From CAZLIC01 sp964559535 (GTDB taxonomy: Bacteria; Pseudomonadota; Alphaproteobacteria; Rhodobacterales; Rhodobacteraceae): a stretch of DNA of 41,842 nucleotides. The notes beneath the pieces were generated by a model, which was not told the origin of the DNA, made no database searches, and saw only the letters and a program-made list of their open reading frames with translations. Positions 9,998 to 18,069 of this stretch are shown here, in pieces; position 1 is the first letter of the stretch, and every line of letters starts with the position of its first letter. The stretch covers positions 1-41,842 of the forward strand of contig CAZLIC010000032.1 in the NCBI GenBank assembly GCA_964559535.1, written 5' to 3'. The translations under genes and the position numbers were made by a program.

Positions 9998-10426
9998 ATG
10001 GACGGGTCGGGTATGGTGGCGGTGGCTGAAGACCGGATGGCAGAAGACCAGATGGCAGAAGACCGGCCGGTGAAGCCTGCGTTGTGGCGGGGATGGCGGC
10101 GGCGCTGCCCGTGCTGCGGCGCGGGGCCGATCATGCAGGGCTATCTGAAGGTGCGCGACCGCTGCACCGTGTGCGGCGAGGATCTGTACCACCACCGGGC
10201 CGATGACGGCCCGGCCTACCTGACGATCCTGATCGTGGGGCATCTGATGGCGCCGCTGATCCTGTGGGCCTTCGTGACCTTCCGGCCCGAGCCGCTGGTG
10301 CTGGCCACCACCTTTACCGTCGGCTGCGTGGGGCTGTCGCTGTGGCTGTTGCCGCGCATCAAGGGAGCACTGGTGGCGCTGCAATGGGCCAAGCGGATGC
10401 ACGGGTTCGGCGTTGGACAGCCCTGA
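9998..10426 (+). CDS. DUF983 family membrane protein
   Basis: 142 aa from ATG 9998; the start is uncertain because in-frame ATGs follow at 10013, 10037 and 10049. The core is diagnostic for DUF983: GWRRRCPCCGAGPIMQGYLKVRDRCTVCGEDLYHHRADDGPAY with two CxxC zinc-finger-like pairs, followed by two membrane helices (LTILIVGHLMAPLILWAF and LVLATTFTVGCVGLSLWLLP). The N-terminus carries a small direct repeat (AEDRMAEDQMAEDRP, from a repeated ATGGCAGAAGACC), which supports starting at the later ATGs. The function of the family is unknown. Its end overlaps the NUDIX start by 14 bases. Confidence 0.82.
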   Translation: MDGSGMVAVAEDRMAEDQMAEDRPVKPALWRGWRRRCPCCGAGPIMQGYLKVRDRCTVCGEDLYHHRADDGPAYLTILIVGHLMAPLILWAFVTFRPEPLVLATTFTVGCVGLSLWLLPRIKGALVALQWAKRMHGFGVGQP

Positions 10427-11093
10427 GGACGTCCCCGAGCCCATTCGCGACGCGGCCACGGTGATCCTGTGGCGCGGCGGGCCCGACGGCCCCGAGGTGC
10501 TGATGGGACAGCGCGGCGCCGGGGCAGTGTTCATGCCTTCGAAGTTCGTGTTTCCGGGCGGGCGGGTGGATGACGCGGATGCCGAGGTGCCGGTGGGACT
10601 GGCGGCCGATCAGGCGGACCGGCTGCGCCTGCTGAATGACGGTGCCGCGCCCGAAACCCTGGCGGCCGCGGCAATCCGCGAGCTGTGGGAGGAAACAGGG
10701 CTGGCCCTGGCCGAGCCGGGGGGCTGGGCGCCGCCTGCCGACGCCGGCGAGGACTGGGGGCGGATGGCCGCGCGCGGCCTGCGTCCGGCGGCAGGGTCGA
10801 TGCGGTTCGTGTTCCGGGCAGTGACGCCGCCGGGGCGGACGCGGCGGTTCGATGCCCGGTTCTTCCTGACGCCCGCCGCCGCGGTGGCGGGCGACGTGGC
10901 CGACCTGACGGGGGCGTCGGGGGAACTGGCGCATCTGTCGTGGCTGCCCTTGCCGCAGGCGCGCAGGCTGGATTTGCCCTTCGTCACCGAAATCGTGCTG
11001 GCCGAGGTGGCAAATATCCTGTCGGGCGGCGAACAGCCCGGCGTGCCGTTCTTCGACAACCGCGACGTCCGGCCGGTGTTCCGGCGGCTTTAG
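10413..11093 (+). CDS. NUDIX hydrolase (NUDT7/NUDT19-like)
   Basis: 226 aa with TTG 10413 as start, inside the end of the DUF983 gene. No ATG gives a full N-terminus; the protein would begin MDSPEDVPEPIRDAATVILW. The Nudix signature is split by an insertion: FPGGRVDD (residues 47-54) and, after about 35 residues, IRELWEETGL (88-97) with the metal-binding REx2EExG. This spacing is typical of the CoA-diphosphatase-like NUDT7/19 branch, so a nucleoside-diphosphate-linked substrate such as a CoA derivative is likely but not proven. The stop overlaps that of the convergent desaturase gene by 4 bases. Confidence 0.85.
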   Translation: MDSPEDVPEPIRDAATVILWRGGPDGPEVLMGQRGAGAVFMPSKFVFPGGRVDDADAEVPVGLAADQADRLRLLNDGAAPETLAAAAIRELWEETGLALAEPGGWAPPADAGEDWGRMAARGLRPAAGSMRFVFRAVTPPGRTRRFDARFFLTPAAAVAGDVADLTGASGELAHLSWLPLPQARRLDLPFVTEIVLAEVANILSGGEQPGVPFFDNRDVRPVFRRL

Positions 11094-12076
11094 CGGGGGG
11101 CGGTTGCCTTCAGCGGACGGGCGCCCAACGCGTTTGACGGCCCGCCCGGAGACGGCTCGCTCAGCGATTGCGCGACTGGCGGCGTGGGCCACAGCGGATG
11201 CGGCACCGGGTCCTTCGCGCGCCAGAAGTAGCGGGCGAACACCTCGGCATAGGACGAAAACCGGTAGCCGTCGTTGCGGCGCAGAAAGAAATCGCGCCGT
11301 GACCGGTACAGCGCGGGCAGGTCGTACCAGGCGACGCCGGGGTGCATGTGGTGCACGGCGTGGTAGTTGTTGTTCAGGAACAGGATCGACAGCGGGCCGC
11401 GATCCTCGATCACCACGGTGCGGGCACGGGCGCATTCATGCGCGCGGTGTTCCAGGAAGGTGCGGATGCGCAGCAGGCCATGGCCGATCCAGGCAGCCAA
11501 CAGATAGGCCCACCACGGCATTGCCGCCACCCACAGCCACGCGACAACCGGCACCAGACCCAGCGCGTTCAGCAGCCAGTCGCGGGCCACCGCGCGGTCG
11601 CCCTGGCGGATCAGCCGGACCTCGCCCGCAAGCCAGAGCGCATTGCTGATCAGCGGCCCCAGCGTCACCCGTCCGAACAGCGTGTTGTTGAACCGCAGGA
11701 CCGCGCGCACCGGCACCGGCAGCCGGTGCCAGACAGCGGGGTCCAGAAAATTTGATTCCGGGTCGTCATAGGGATCGGTCAGGATGGGGTCGTGGTGGTG
11801 CGCCAGGTGGGTGTCGCGGAAGCGGCCGTAGGGCACGGTCAGCGTCAGCGCCGGGGTCATCAGTGCTTCGTTCAGCCAGCGCAGGCGGAACGGGTGGCCG
11901 TGTAACGCCTCGTGCTGCAGCGACGAATACTGGGCGATCATGATGCCGGTCAGTACGATGCCCGGCACGGGAAGGGCCGAGTAGGCCGCAGTGGTGCCAA
12001 GCGCCCAAACGGCAAGGGTGACAAGATAGATCGCCAGCGTCGGCCACTCGACAATGGGCTGCTTCGTGTCGCGCAA
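11090..12076 (-). CDS. fatty acid desaturase family membrane di-iron enzyme
   Basis: 328 aa integral membrane protein. The three histidine boxes of the desaturase/hydroxylase superfamily are intact: HEALHGH (55-61), HLAHHH (90-95) and NNYHAVHHMHP (237-246), with an extra EHRAHE (209-214). Hydrophobic segments lie at about 14-48, 138-150 and 173-195. It inserts a double bond or hydroxyl group into an acyl chain or a similar lipid using O2; the precise substrate cannot be read from the sequence. It is divergent from an XRE regulator with 108 bp between starts, which suggests that regulator controls it. Confidence 0.85.
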   Translation of the reverse strand: MRDTKQPIVEWPTLAIYLVTLAVWALGTTAAYSALPVPGIVLTGIMIAQYSSLQHEALHGHPFRLRWLNEALMTPALTLTVPYGRFRDTHLAHHHDPILTDPYDDPESNFLDPAVWHRLPVPVRAVLRFNNTLFGRVTLGPLISNALWLAGEVRLIRQGDRAVARDWLLNALGLVPVVAWLWVAAMPWWAYLLAAWIGHGLLRIRTFLEHRAHECARARTVVIEDRGPLSILFLNNNYHAVHHMHPGVAWYDLPALYRSRRDFFLRRNDGYRFSSYAEVFARYFWRAKDPVPHPLWPTPPVAQSLSEPSPGGPSNALGARPLKATAPR

Positions 12077-12184
12077 TCCGGGTCCCGCTCGGTTCTGTTT
12101 CGACGGACGTTAGCACTCGACACGGGGCACCGGAATTCCGAGAATGCGAAACGAAAAGTCACACGTGTAGAAAAAAGTAAACGA
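12077..12184. promoter_or_regulatory. divergent promoter region, desaturase / XRE regulator
   Basis: The 108-bp gap is visibly richer in A/T than its surroundings and contains two perfect palindromes: CGGAATTCCG at 12131-12140 and ACACGTGT at 12161-12168. Either could be the operator of the XRE protein encoded at 12185, serving both genes. No clear -35/-10 pair can be assigned. Confidence 0.45.
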
Positions 12185-13042
12185 ATGATGGAAAGAATCG
12201 ACAAGCGCGACCGGTCGGCCACGTTCCGGACGCGGCTGATGCAGGCGATGGGCGAACGCGGGCTGTCGCAGGCCGCGCTGGCGCGTGCCTGCGGGGCCGA
12301 CCGGTCCACCATCTCGGCCCTGCTGGGGGCGGGCACCCGGCTGCCCAACGCACAGCTGGCCGCTGACTGCGCGGCGGCATTGGGCATCAGTGCGGACTGG
12401 CTTCTGGGCCTGTCGGACCGGCCCGAACCGCTGGCCGATGTGCTGGCCACCTCGCTGACCATCACCGAGGCGCCGCGCGCGCTGATGGACGAAACGATCT
12501 TCGGCTGGCACCAGGAGGCGGCGGGCTACAAGATCCGGCATGTGCCCGCGACGCTGCCCGACATGCTGAAGACGCGGGCCATGCTGGAATGGGAATACAC
12601 GCCGCAACTGGGGCGCAGCGCGGAACAGGCGATCGGCGCATCCGAAGACCGGCTGGCCTGGATGCGCGGGGCGCGGTCGGACTACGAGATTGCCATGCCG
12701 CTGCACGAACTGGCGTCGATGGCGGCGGGGGTGGGCTACTACGAGGGGCTGCCGCTGGCGGTGCGGCGCGCGCAGCTTGACCGGCTTGTGCTGCTGTCGG
12801 ACCAGCTTTACCCCTCGCTGCGGCTGTACCTGTTCGATGCGCGCAAGCTTTTCTCGGCGCCGGTCACGGTGTTCGGGCCGCTTCTGGCGGTGGTCTATCT
12901 GGGGCGGCACTATGTGGCGTTCCGCGACCATGCCCGGGTGGCGCGGGTGACCGAGCATTTCGACTGGCTGGTACGCGAGGCCGAGATGGGCGCGCGCGAG
13001 GTGCCGGGGCACCTGCGGGCGCTGCGCGACGGGTTGGGGTAG
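12185..13042 (+). CDS. XRE-family transcriptional regulator with C-terminal ligand-type domain
   Basis: 285 aa from ATG 12185 (a second ATG at 12188 is equally possible). An N-terminal helix-turn-helix (about residues 13-75; GLSQAALARACGADRSTISALLGAG) is followed by a 200-residue domain without recognised family, rich in aromatic and hydrophobic residues (KIRHVPATLPDMLKTRAMLEWEY; YPSLRLYLFDARKLFSAPVTVFGP). It is divergent from the desaturase. The TAG stop codon (13040-13042) lies within the 58-bp palindromic element that follows, so the original C-terminus may have been altered by insertion of that element. Confidence 0.85.
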   Translation: MMERIDKRDRSATFRTRLMQAMGERGLSQAALARACGADRSTISALLGAGTRLPNAQLAADCAAALGISADWLLGLSDRPEPLADVLATSLTITEAPRALMDETIFGWHQEAAGYKIRHVPATLPDMLKTRAMLEWEYTPQLGRSAEQAIGASEDRLAWMRGARSDYEIAMPLHELASMAAGVGYYEGLPLAVRRAQLDRLVLLSDQLYPSLRLYLFDARKLFSAPVTVFGPLLAVVYLGRHYVAFRDHARVARVTEHFDWLVREAEMGAREVPGHLRALRDGLG

Positions 13043-13096
13043 GGTGGGCAATCTGCCCACGCGTCGGCACAGGGGTGGGCAGATTGCCCACCCTAC
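13039..13096. repeat. 58-bp palindromic repeat element, copy 1
   Basis: Two 22-base arms are exact reverse complements (left arm begins GTAGGGTGGGCAATC, right arm ends GATTGCCCACCCTAC) around a 14-base loop. Both arms carry TAG in outward reading frames: the XRE gene stops at 13040-13042 and the convergent lipocalin gene at 13095-13093. The same arms occur at 36212-36268 inside cobN. The element probably forms a strong hairpin and may terminate transcription from both sides. Confidence 0.92.
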
Positions 13097-13596
13097 GGCA
13101 GCATCACCAGGCGCGACAGGTCATAGCCGTTGAAATCGAACAGCTCGCGCGCGGCAGCCATGCGGTCGGGCGGGACGGGACCGTTGCGGTTCAGCACCAT
13201 GCCGAAGCGGCCGTCAGGCGTGCCGATGGCCAGCGTGCGATAGTCGACATCGGCCCACAGCACCCACCATTCGCCGTCCAGCGGCGCCGGTGCGCCGGAC
13301 AGCACGACACGGCCGGGGCCAGACGGGCGAAGGGTGCCCTGAAGCCGCGTCGTCTGGCCGTTCAGGCACAGGGTGGCGGTTGTGGCCAGGTCGGGCGCAA
13401 TGCTGGCGCCGCCTGCGCGGCAGGCCGGGGCACCCGGCATGGCAAAGGTGGCCGACTGGTGCCACTGCCCGGCCAGACGCGCGGAAGCGAGTGTGGCGTT
13501 GGAATAGATCGGCACCTGCGCGCGGAACCGGGCTTCGGGCAATGGCGGCGCCCCGCAGGCCGCCAGCAGCAGCAGGACCGCCACTATTCGAGGCAT
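13093..13596 (-). CDS. lipocalin-like lipoprotein
   Basis: 167 aa from ATG 13596, giving a short signal peptide with lipobox LLAAC (MPRIVAVLLLLAACGAPP); the start overlaps the end of the upstream lipoprotein gene by 13 bases. The body fits the bacterial lipocalin (Blc) fold: GQWHQSATFAMPGAP near the front, a central LDGEWWVLWADVDYRTLAIGTPDG corresponding to the conserved W-V-x-x-x-D-Y-x-x-A segment, and ELFDFNGYDLSRL at the end. Expected role: outer-membrane-anchored carrier of a small lipid. The stop codon is provided by the palindromic repeat. Confidence 0.78.
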   Translation of the reverse strand: MPRIVAVLLLLAACGAPPLPEARFRAQVPIYSNATLASARLAGQWHQSATFAMPGAPACRAGGASIAPDLATTATLCLNGQTTRLQGTLRPSGPGRVVLSGAPAPLDGEWWVLWADVDYRTLAIGTPDGRFGMVLNRNGPVPPDRMAAARELFDFNGYDLSRLVMLP

Positions 13597-14165
13597 ATCG
13601 TGGTCCGCTCGCCGCTGGGCCCCAGCACCTCGTTGCAGCCGAACAGCGGCGTGTAGGGCGCGCAGGTGCGCGACCGGGCCAGGCAATAGCCCTGACAGTC
13701 AGCTTCTTTCCGGCAGCTTTCCCCGGCATCGCGGGTGATCCGCACGCAGGCCATCAGCCCGCCGCTGCCGGTGCCCACCCACTTGCCGCCCCGCTTGATG
13801 CAGGCCTGCGCAGCGGGCGACAGGGCAGGGGCGGGGGGCGGTTCGGTCACCTCTGCCTCGGTGCCCTCCGCGGCAGCGGTGTCCGCTTCGGCGCCGGCCG
13901 TTTCCTCGGCTGCGTCGGGCGATGCGCTGTCTTCGGGGGCATCGGCTGGCGGCGGATTTTCGCCCGCGTCAGCGCTGGCTGCGGCGTCCGCCGCGTCCGG
14001 CGTGACTGCGGCCGATGTCGGCGCCGGCGCGCCGTCCAGCGGCGTCACCTCGATGGCCTCGGTGGGGACACCCGTGGCCGTACTGCCGCCGCCTGGCGTC
14101 AGCGTGCAGGCGGCCAGGACCAGGGCCACGACCGGAAGAAGGGCAAGACGGCGCATGCCGCGCAT
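13584..14165 (-). CDS. Ala/Pro/Glu-rich lipoprotein with C-terminal Cys-rich domain
   Basis: 193 aa from ATG 14165 (ATG 14156 also possible; neither has a clear ribosome site). The signal sequence ends in lipobox VLAAC (MRRLALLPVVALVLAAC). A long low-complexity linker of Ala, Asp, Glu, Pro and Thr (about residues 30-120) leads to a compact C-terminal domain with eight Cys (CIKRGGKWV, MACVRIT, SCRKEADCQGYCLARSRTCAP, GCNEVL), arranged as a probable disulfide-linked module facing the periplasm. The family and function are not recognised. It is coupled to the lipocalin gene downstream. Confidence 0.75.
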   Translation of the reverse strand: MRGMRRLALLPVVALVLAACTLTPGGGSTATGVPTEAIEVTPLDGAPAPTSAAVTPDAADAAASADAGENPPPADAPEDSASPDAAEETAGAEADTAAAEGTEAEVTEPPPAPALSPAAQACIKRGGKWVGTGSGGLMACVRITRDAGESCRKEADCQGYCLARSRTCAPYTPLFGCNEVLGPSGERTTICLE

Positions 14166-14198
14166 AAGGGGGGCAGAGGCGGGCCCTTGCAAGCCCCC

Positions 14199-15239
14199 TC
14201 AGAACGGTTGCGGATGCGCGCGGTGCGCCGCGTCGATGTCGGCCAGCACCTGCGGCGACAGCCGTAAGTCGGCCGCCCCGATGCAAACCGCCAACTGGTC
14301 CACCGAGGTGGCGCCGATGATCGGGATGCAGGGGAAGGGCCGCGTCAGGCACCAGGCAATCGCCATCCGCACCGGGTGCAGCCCGTGGCGTTCGGCCACG
14401 GCGCAATAGGCCTCGACCGCCGGGAACACCTGCGGTGTGATGCGCCCGCCCAGCGCAGGCACCACCGAACGGCGGGTGCCCGGCGGCGTGGCATCGCCAC
14501 GGTACTTGCCCGACAGGATGCCCGCCGCCAGCGGCGAGAAGGCCAGCAGCGGCATGTCCTCGTTCGCCGCCATCTCGGCCCAGTCACTGTCAAACTGGCG
14601 GCACAAGAGCGAATATTCGTTCTGCACCGTCATCATGCGCGGCAGCCCCAGCGCCGCGGCGCGCGCCAGCCACAGCGACGCGCCCCAGACCGTTTCGTTC
14701 GACAGCCCGACATGGCGGATCTTGCCCTGCGCCACCAGGTCGCCCAGGCAGACCAGCACCTCGTCGATATGTGCAACCAGCCCGGCACGGTCGGCCTTCG
14801 GCGCAAAGCCCCAGATGTCGCGGAAGTGATAGGTGTCGCGGTTCGGCCAGTGCAGCTGGTAGACGTCGATGTAGTCCGTCTGCAGCCGCCGCAGCGAGCC
14901 TTCTATGGCCGTGCGGATGGTGGCAGGCGACAGCGGGATGCCGCCCCGCACCTGCACCATGCCCTCGCCCGTCACCTTGGTGGCAATCACCATGCGGTCG
15001 CGCCCGCCATGGGCGGCCAGCCAGGTGCCGATGACGGCCTCGGTATGCCCCACCGTCTCGGCGCGGATGGGGGCAACGGGGTACATCTCGGCAGTGTCCA
15101 GGAAGTTCACCCCGTGGTCCAGCGCATGAGCTATCTGCGCATGCCCCTCTGCCTCGGTATTCCTGTTGCCCCAGGTCATGGTGCCCAGGCAGATTTCCGA
15201 AACGGTCAGGCCGGTGCGGCCAAGCGGGATCATGCGCAT
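14199..15239 (-). CDS. aldo/keto reductase, Tas-like
   Basis: 346 aa, NADPH-dependent oxidoreductase of the TIM-barrel AKR superfamily. The catalytic tetrad is visible as D48 and Y53 (FLDTAEMYP), K88 (IATKV) and H130 (YQLHWP). The sequence MIPLGRTGLTVSEICLGTMTWG and FSPLAAGILSGKY fit the Tas/YajO branch. The C-terminal coenzyme segment IPIIGATSVDQL is present. It lies 57 bp downstream of an enolase-superfamily gene on the same strand, so a role in sugar or sugar-acid metabolism is plausible; the substrate cannot be deduced. Confidence 0.88.
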   Translation of the reverse strand: MRMIPLGRTGLTVSEICLGTMTWGNRNTEAEGHAQIAHALDHGVNFLDTAEMYPVAPIRAETVGHTEAVIGTWLAAHGGRDRMVIATKVTGEGMVQVRGGIPLSPATIRTAIEGSLRRLQTDYIDVYQLHWPNRDTYHFRDIWGFAPKADRAGLVAHIDEVLVCLGDLVAQGKIRHVGLSNETVWGASLWLARAAALGLPRMMTVQNEYSLLCRQFDSDWAEMAANEDMPLLAFSPLAAGILSGKYRGDATPPGTRRSVVPALGGRITPQVFPAVEAYCAVAERHGLHPVRMAIAWCLTRPFPCIPIIGATSVDQLAVCIGAADLRLSPQVLADIDAAHRAHPQPF

Positions 15240-15296
15240 CGCGGGTTCCTTCAGGGTTGCGGCAAGCCTAGCGCTTCGCCGCGCTGCAGCAAGGGG

Positions 15297-16397
15297 TCAG
15301 GCCCCGGTCACCCGGTACGCGGCCTTCGCCAGCCAGTCCGGGTTGATCTCCACGCCCCAGCCCGGCGCGTCGGGCACAATCGCGTGGCCGTCCTCGATGC
15401 GCCAGGGATCGCCCAGGAACAGGCCTTCCTGCCAGGGGTAGTAGTCCGGTCCCTCGATCGAGAACTCCAGATACTTCCCGGCGTTCGGAATGGCCTTCAA
15501 CAGGTGCATGGTGCACATCGTGACCAGCGACAGGTTGGCCGAATGCGGCGTCACCGGCAGGCCCGCGGCTTCGGCCATGCGGCACACCTCCAGCGTGCGC
15601 GACATGCCGCCCAGATACATCACGTCGGGCTGCACGATATCCACCGCCCGCATCCCGATCATCGTGCGCCAGGCGGTGAACTCGCAGTCCTGCTCGCCCC
15701 CGGTCACGTCGATGTCCAGTGCGTCGGTCACTTCCTTGGTCTGCTCGAACTCCCAGTAGGGGCAGGGCTCCTCGAAATGGCCGATGCCGTTCTGTTCCAG
15801 CATCCGGCCCACCGCGATGGCCTTCGCGGGAGAGTAGCAGGAATTGCCGTCCACCAGCTTGTCGATCCCGTCGCCCAGCGCCTTCGACACCACCGGCACC
15901 ACCTCTTCGGTGCGCCCTTCCCATTCGTCACGGTCGCGCCCGCATTCGCGGCCCACCCGCCACTTGAAGGCGGTAAAGCCCTTCTCGTCGCGCAGCCGCA
16001 CAAACCGCGCGGCCTCGTCCGCGGGCGTGATGTCGCGCTTCATGGAACTCGCATAGGCGCGCAGCTTTCCGGGCGTGCCACCCAACAGCGACACCACCGG
16101 CTTGCCCGCCAGCTTGCCCCGCAGGTCCCACAGGGCGGTGTCCAGCCCCGTCGTCGCCCGGCGCAGGTAGCTGCCGGGGAACTTGTGCTCGCGTTCGTTG
16201 ATCAGCAGCAGCGTGTCGTCATGGTCCAGCGCATCGGTGCCCAGCGCATGCGGCGCGACCTGCCGGTGAAAGATCTCGGCGGTGATGTCGGCGCAGTAGG
16301 TGGACAGTTGCCCCCAGCCTTGCGCGCCGGTTTCGGTGGTGACGCGGGTGAAGGCCACCTCGGGCGTGGTGAAGGTTTCCAGACGGGTGATCTTCAT
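15297..16397 (-). CDS. mandelate racemase/muconate lactonizing enzyme family protein
   Basis: 366 aa enolase-superfamily enzyme, probably an acid-sugar dehydratase or cycloisomerase. An N-terminal capping domain (to about residue 120) is followed by a barrel with K145 in FKWRVG, metal ligands D183 (DGNSCYSP), E209 (EEPCPYWE) and E235 (GGEQDCEF), and H285 in TPHSAN. Magnesium dependence and proton abstraction alpha to a carboxylate are general to the family. Neighbours are a lyxose-isomerase-like cupin upstream and an aldo/keto reductase downstream, suggesting a small pathway for an unusual sugar or sugar acid, but no transporter is present. Confidence 0.9.
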   Translation of the reverse strand: MKITRLETFTTPEVAFTRVTTETGAQGWGQLSTYCADITAEIFHRQVAPHALGTDALDHDDTLLLINEREHKFPGSYLRRATTGLDTALWDLRGKLAGKPVVSLLGGTPGKLRAYASSMKRDITPADEAARFVRLRDEKGFTAFKWRVGRECGRDRDEWEGRTEEVVPVVSKALGDGIDKLVDGNSCYSPAKAIAVGRMLEQNGIGHFEEPCPYWEFEQTKEVTDALDIDVTGGEQDCEFTAWRTMIGMRAVDIVQPDVMYLGGMSRTLEVCRMAEAAGLPVTPHSANLSLVTMCTMHLLKAIPNAGKYLEFSIEGPDYYPWQEGLFLGDPWRIEDGHAIVPDAPGWGVEINPDWLAKAAYRVTGA

Positions 16398-16493
16398 GCG
16401 CGGCTCCCTGCGGTTCGGTCCGTTATTGCCGGGCCACCGCCCTCCGCCCCGCCTGTATGCGACCCCTGTATCACGGATGCGTCAGGTGCCGCC

Positions 16494-17180
16494 TTACGCC
16501 AGCCAACGCTCGTAATCACTGACCAGAAGGTGCGTCGGCGGCGCGTCCTCCTCGATCTCGGCGAACCGGCCGATGGGATCGACGAAGATGTTGTCGGTGA
16601 CATCGTCGTTCACCGTCGAAACCTCGCCGATCAGCACATCTCCTCCCTCGCCCCAGAAGGCATGCCAGTCGCCCGGCATCAGCGTGACCGATTCGCCCGG
16701 CGCCAGACGCAGCTTCTGTCCCGGTCCGTACGGCACGTCGATGCCGTCGCAGCGCACCATCCCGCCGCGGTCGCGGGCAAAGCGGCCCTGGTCGTCGGAC
16801 CCGTACAGTTCCACCACCAGCGTGGCGCCGCCGCGGTTGATGATGTCTTCGGCCTTGATGACATGCGTATGCATGGGCGAAAGCTGGTCTTGCCGGGAAA
16901 TCAGCAGCTTCTCGGCATAGACCATGCCGCCGCCGCGCCGCAGGTCGGCCAGCGACCCGTTGCGCAAGGTGAACAGGAACAGCCCCAGGTCGTCGAACCG
17001 GCCCTGACCGTAGTCAGTGATGTCCCAGCCGCAGCGTGCGTCGATCACCCGGCGGGCCACGTCGCGCTTGGCGCGGAACTCTTCGGGCGACCAGTTGGCG
17101 AAGGGGGGCAGGACAAAGCCGTGGTGGCGGATCAGCTCGCCCGCCTCTGCCATGATCGCGTTGATGCGTGACCGTTTCAT
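16494..17180 (-). CDS. D-lyxose ketol-isomerase-like cupin
   Basis: 228 aa from ATG 17180 with AAGGGGA upstream. A cupin fold is indicated by the metal-binding set H104, H106 and E111 in MHTHVIKAEDIINRGGA and H173 in PGDWHAFWGEGGDVLIGEVST, which is characteristic of the D-lyxose/D-mannose isomerase family. Expected reaction: interconversion of D-lyxose and D-xylulose (or mannose and fructose) with a divalent metal, in the cytoplasm. It precedes the enolase-superfamily gene on the same strand with a 96-bp gap, in which no gene is seen. Confidence 0.87.
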   Translation of the reverse strand: MKRSRINAIMAEAGELIRHHGFVLPPFANWSPEEFRAKRDVARRVIDARCGWDITDYGQGRFDDLGLFLFTLRNGSLADLRRGGGMVYAEKLLISRQDQLSPMHTHVIKAEDIINRGGATLVVELYGSDDQGRFARDRGGMVRCDGIDVPYGPGQKLRLAPGESVTLMPGDWHAFWGEGGDVLIGEVSTVNDDVTDNIFVDPIGRFAEIEEDAPPTHLLVSDYERWLA

Positions 17181-17312
17181 GTGCTGTCCCCTTGCCGTGG
17201 CGGGGCCAGCATAGGCGGGGCGGGGGCCGGTGCAAGGGGGCGCGCGCGGGGCAAAGGTAAAAATCAGGTAAATGCTCGACTGCAAGCTATTGAAATCATT
17301 TGATCTGACTTT

Positions 17313-17329
17313 TGTCCCAGCGTGGGACA
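17313..17329. promoter_or_regulatory. perfect 17-bp palindrome, candidate operator
   Basis: TGTCCCA, GCG, TGGGACA: two perfect 7-base arms around 3 bases. It lies in the 253-bp gap between the divergent lyxose-isomerase-like gene and the TetR gene, next to an A/T-richer stretch (17265-17312) with a smaller repeat ATCA-TT-TGAT. The same palindrome occurs at 7629-7645. It is a good candidate for a dimeric regulator site; which regulator binds is unknown. The rest of this gap (17181-17433) holds no gene. Confidence 0.6.
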
Positions 17330-17433
17330 CCGGGGCTGCGGGCGCGCGGGGCCTTGCGCGCGGCGGGCGGGCGGGCTGAACATGGGGCAGGGTGATGGCG
17401 GGGCCGGCGCTGGCCGTTCCGGTGCGGGGGGAA

Positions 17434-18054
17434 ATGGCAGTGCCGCGCAGGACACGGGCCGAAACGGCGCAACAGACGGCCGACCGCCTGCTGGCGGTGG
17501 CGGCGCAGGCCTTTGCCGTGCAGGGGGTTGCGGGGGTTTCGCTGGATGCGCTGGCGGCCGACGCCGGGGTGACGCGGGGCGCCCTGCACCACCATTTCGG
17601 CAACCGCGCCGGGCTGTTCCAGGCGGTGCTGCGGCGCATGGTGGCCGATATCGGCGCCGCGCTTGATGCCAGGTGGGAGGCCGACATCGCCGCGGGCATG
17701 GACCGCTGGGCGGCGTTCCGCGCCTATTCACACGCCTATCTGGACGCTGTCCTGGCCCCCGACCGCCGCCGCATCCTGTTTCAGGACGCGCCTGCGGTGC
17801 TGGGCGAACTGGCCTGGGACATCATCCTGTCCGAAGGTTTTGGCGCCATGGTGGATGATCTGGCGCGGCTGGTGGCCGAAGGGCGGGTGGTGGCGGTGGA
17901 CCCGCTGGCGCTGGGGCATGCGCTGAACGGGGCGACGGTGAACCTGGGTCATTGGGCCGCGCAGGGGGACGCGGCCGAGGCGCGGCTGGCCCGCGCGCAT
18001 GACACGCTGGCCGCAATGTTCGACGGGCTGACGCGGGGCGATGTGCGAAGGTGA
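17434..18054 (+). CDS. TetR-family transcriptional regulator
   Basis: 206 aa from ATG 17434, directly after GGGGGGAA; an in-frame start at 17392 is less likely. N-terminal helix-turn-helix (about residues 8-55): AETAQQTADRLLAVAAQAFAVQG and DAGVTRGALHHHFGNRAGLF are typical. The C-terminal ligand domain is helical with RRRILFQDAPAVLGELAWD. Being divergent from the lyxose-isomerase-like gene across a region with a palindrome, it may regulate that sugar gene set or only itself. The ligand is unknown. Confidence 0.88.
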   Translation: MAVPRRTRAETAQQTADRLLAVAAQAFAVQGVAGVSLDALAADAGVTRGALHHHFGNRAGLFQAVLRRMVADIGAALDARWEADIAAGMDRWAAFRAYSHAYLDAVLAPDRRRILFQDAPAVLGELAWDIILSEGFGAMVDDLARLVAEGRVVAVDPLALGHALNGATVNLGHWAAQGDAAEARLARAHDTLAAMFDGLTRGDVRR

Positions 18055-18069
18055 ACCGCCGTGACGCGG

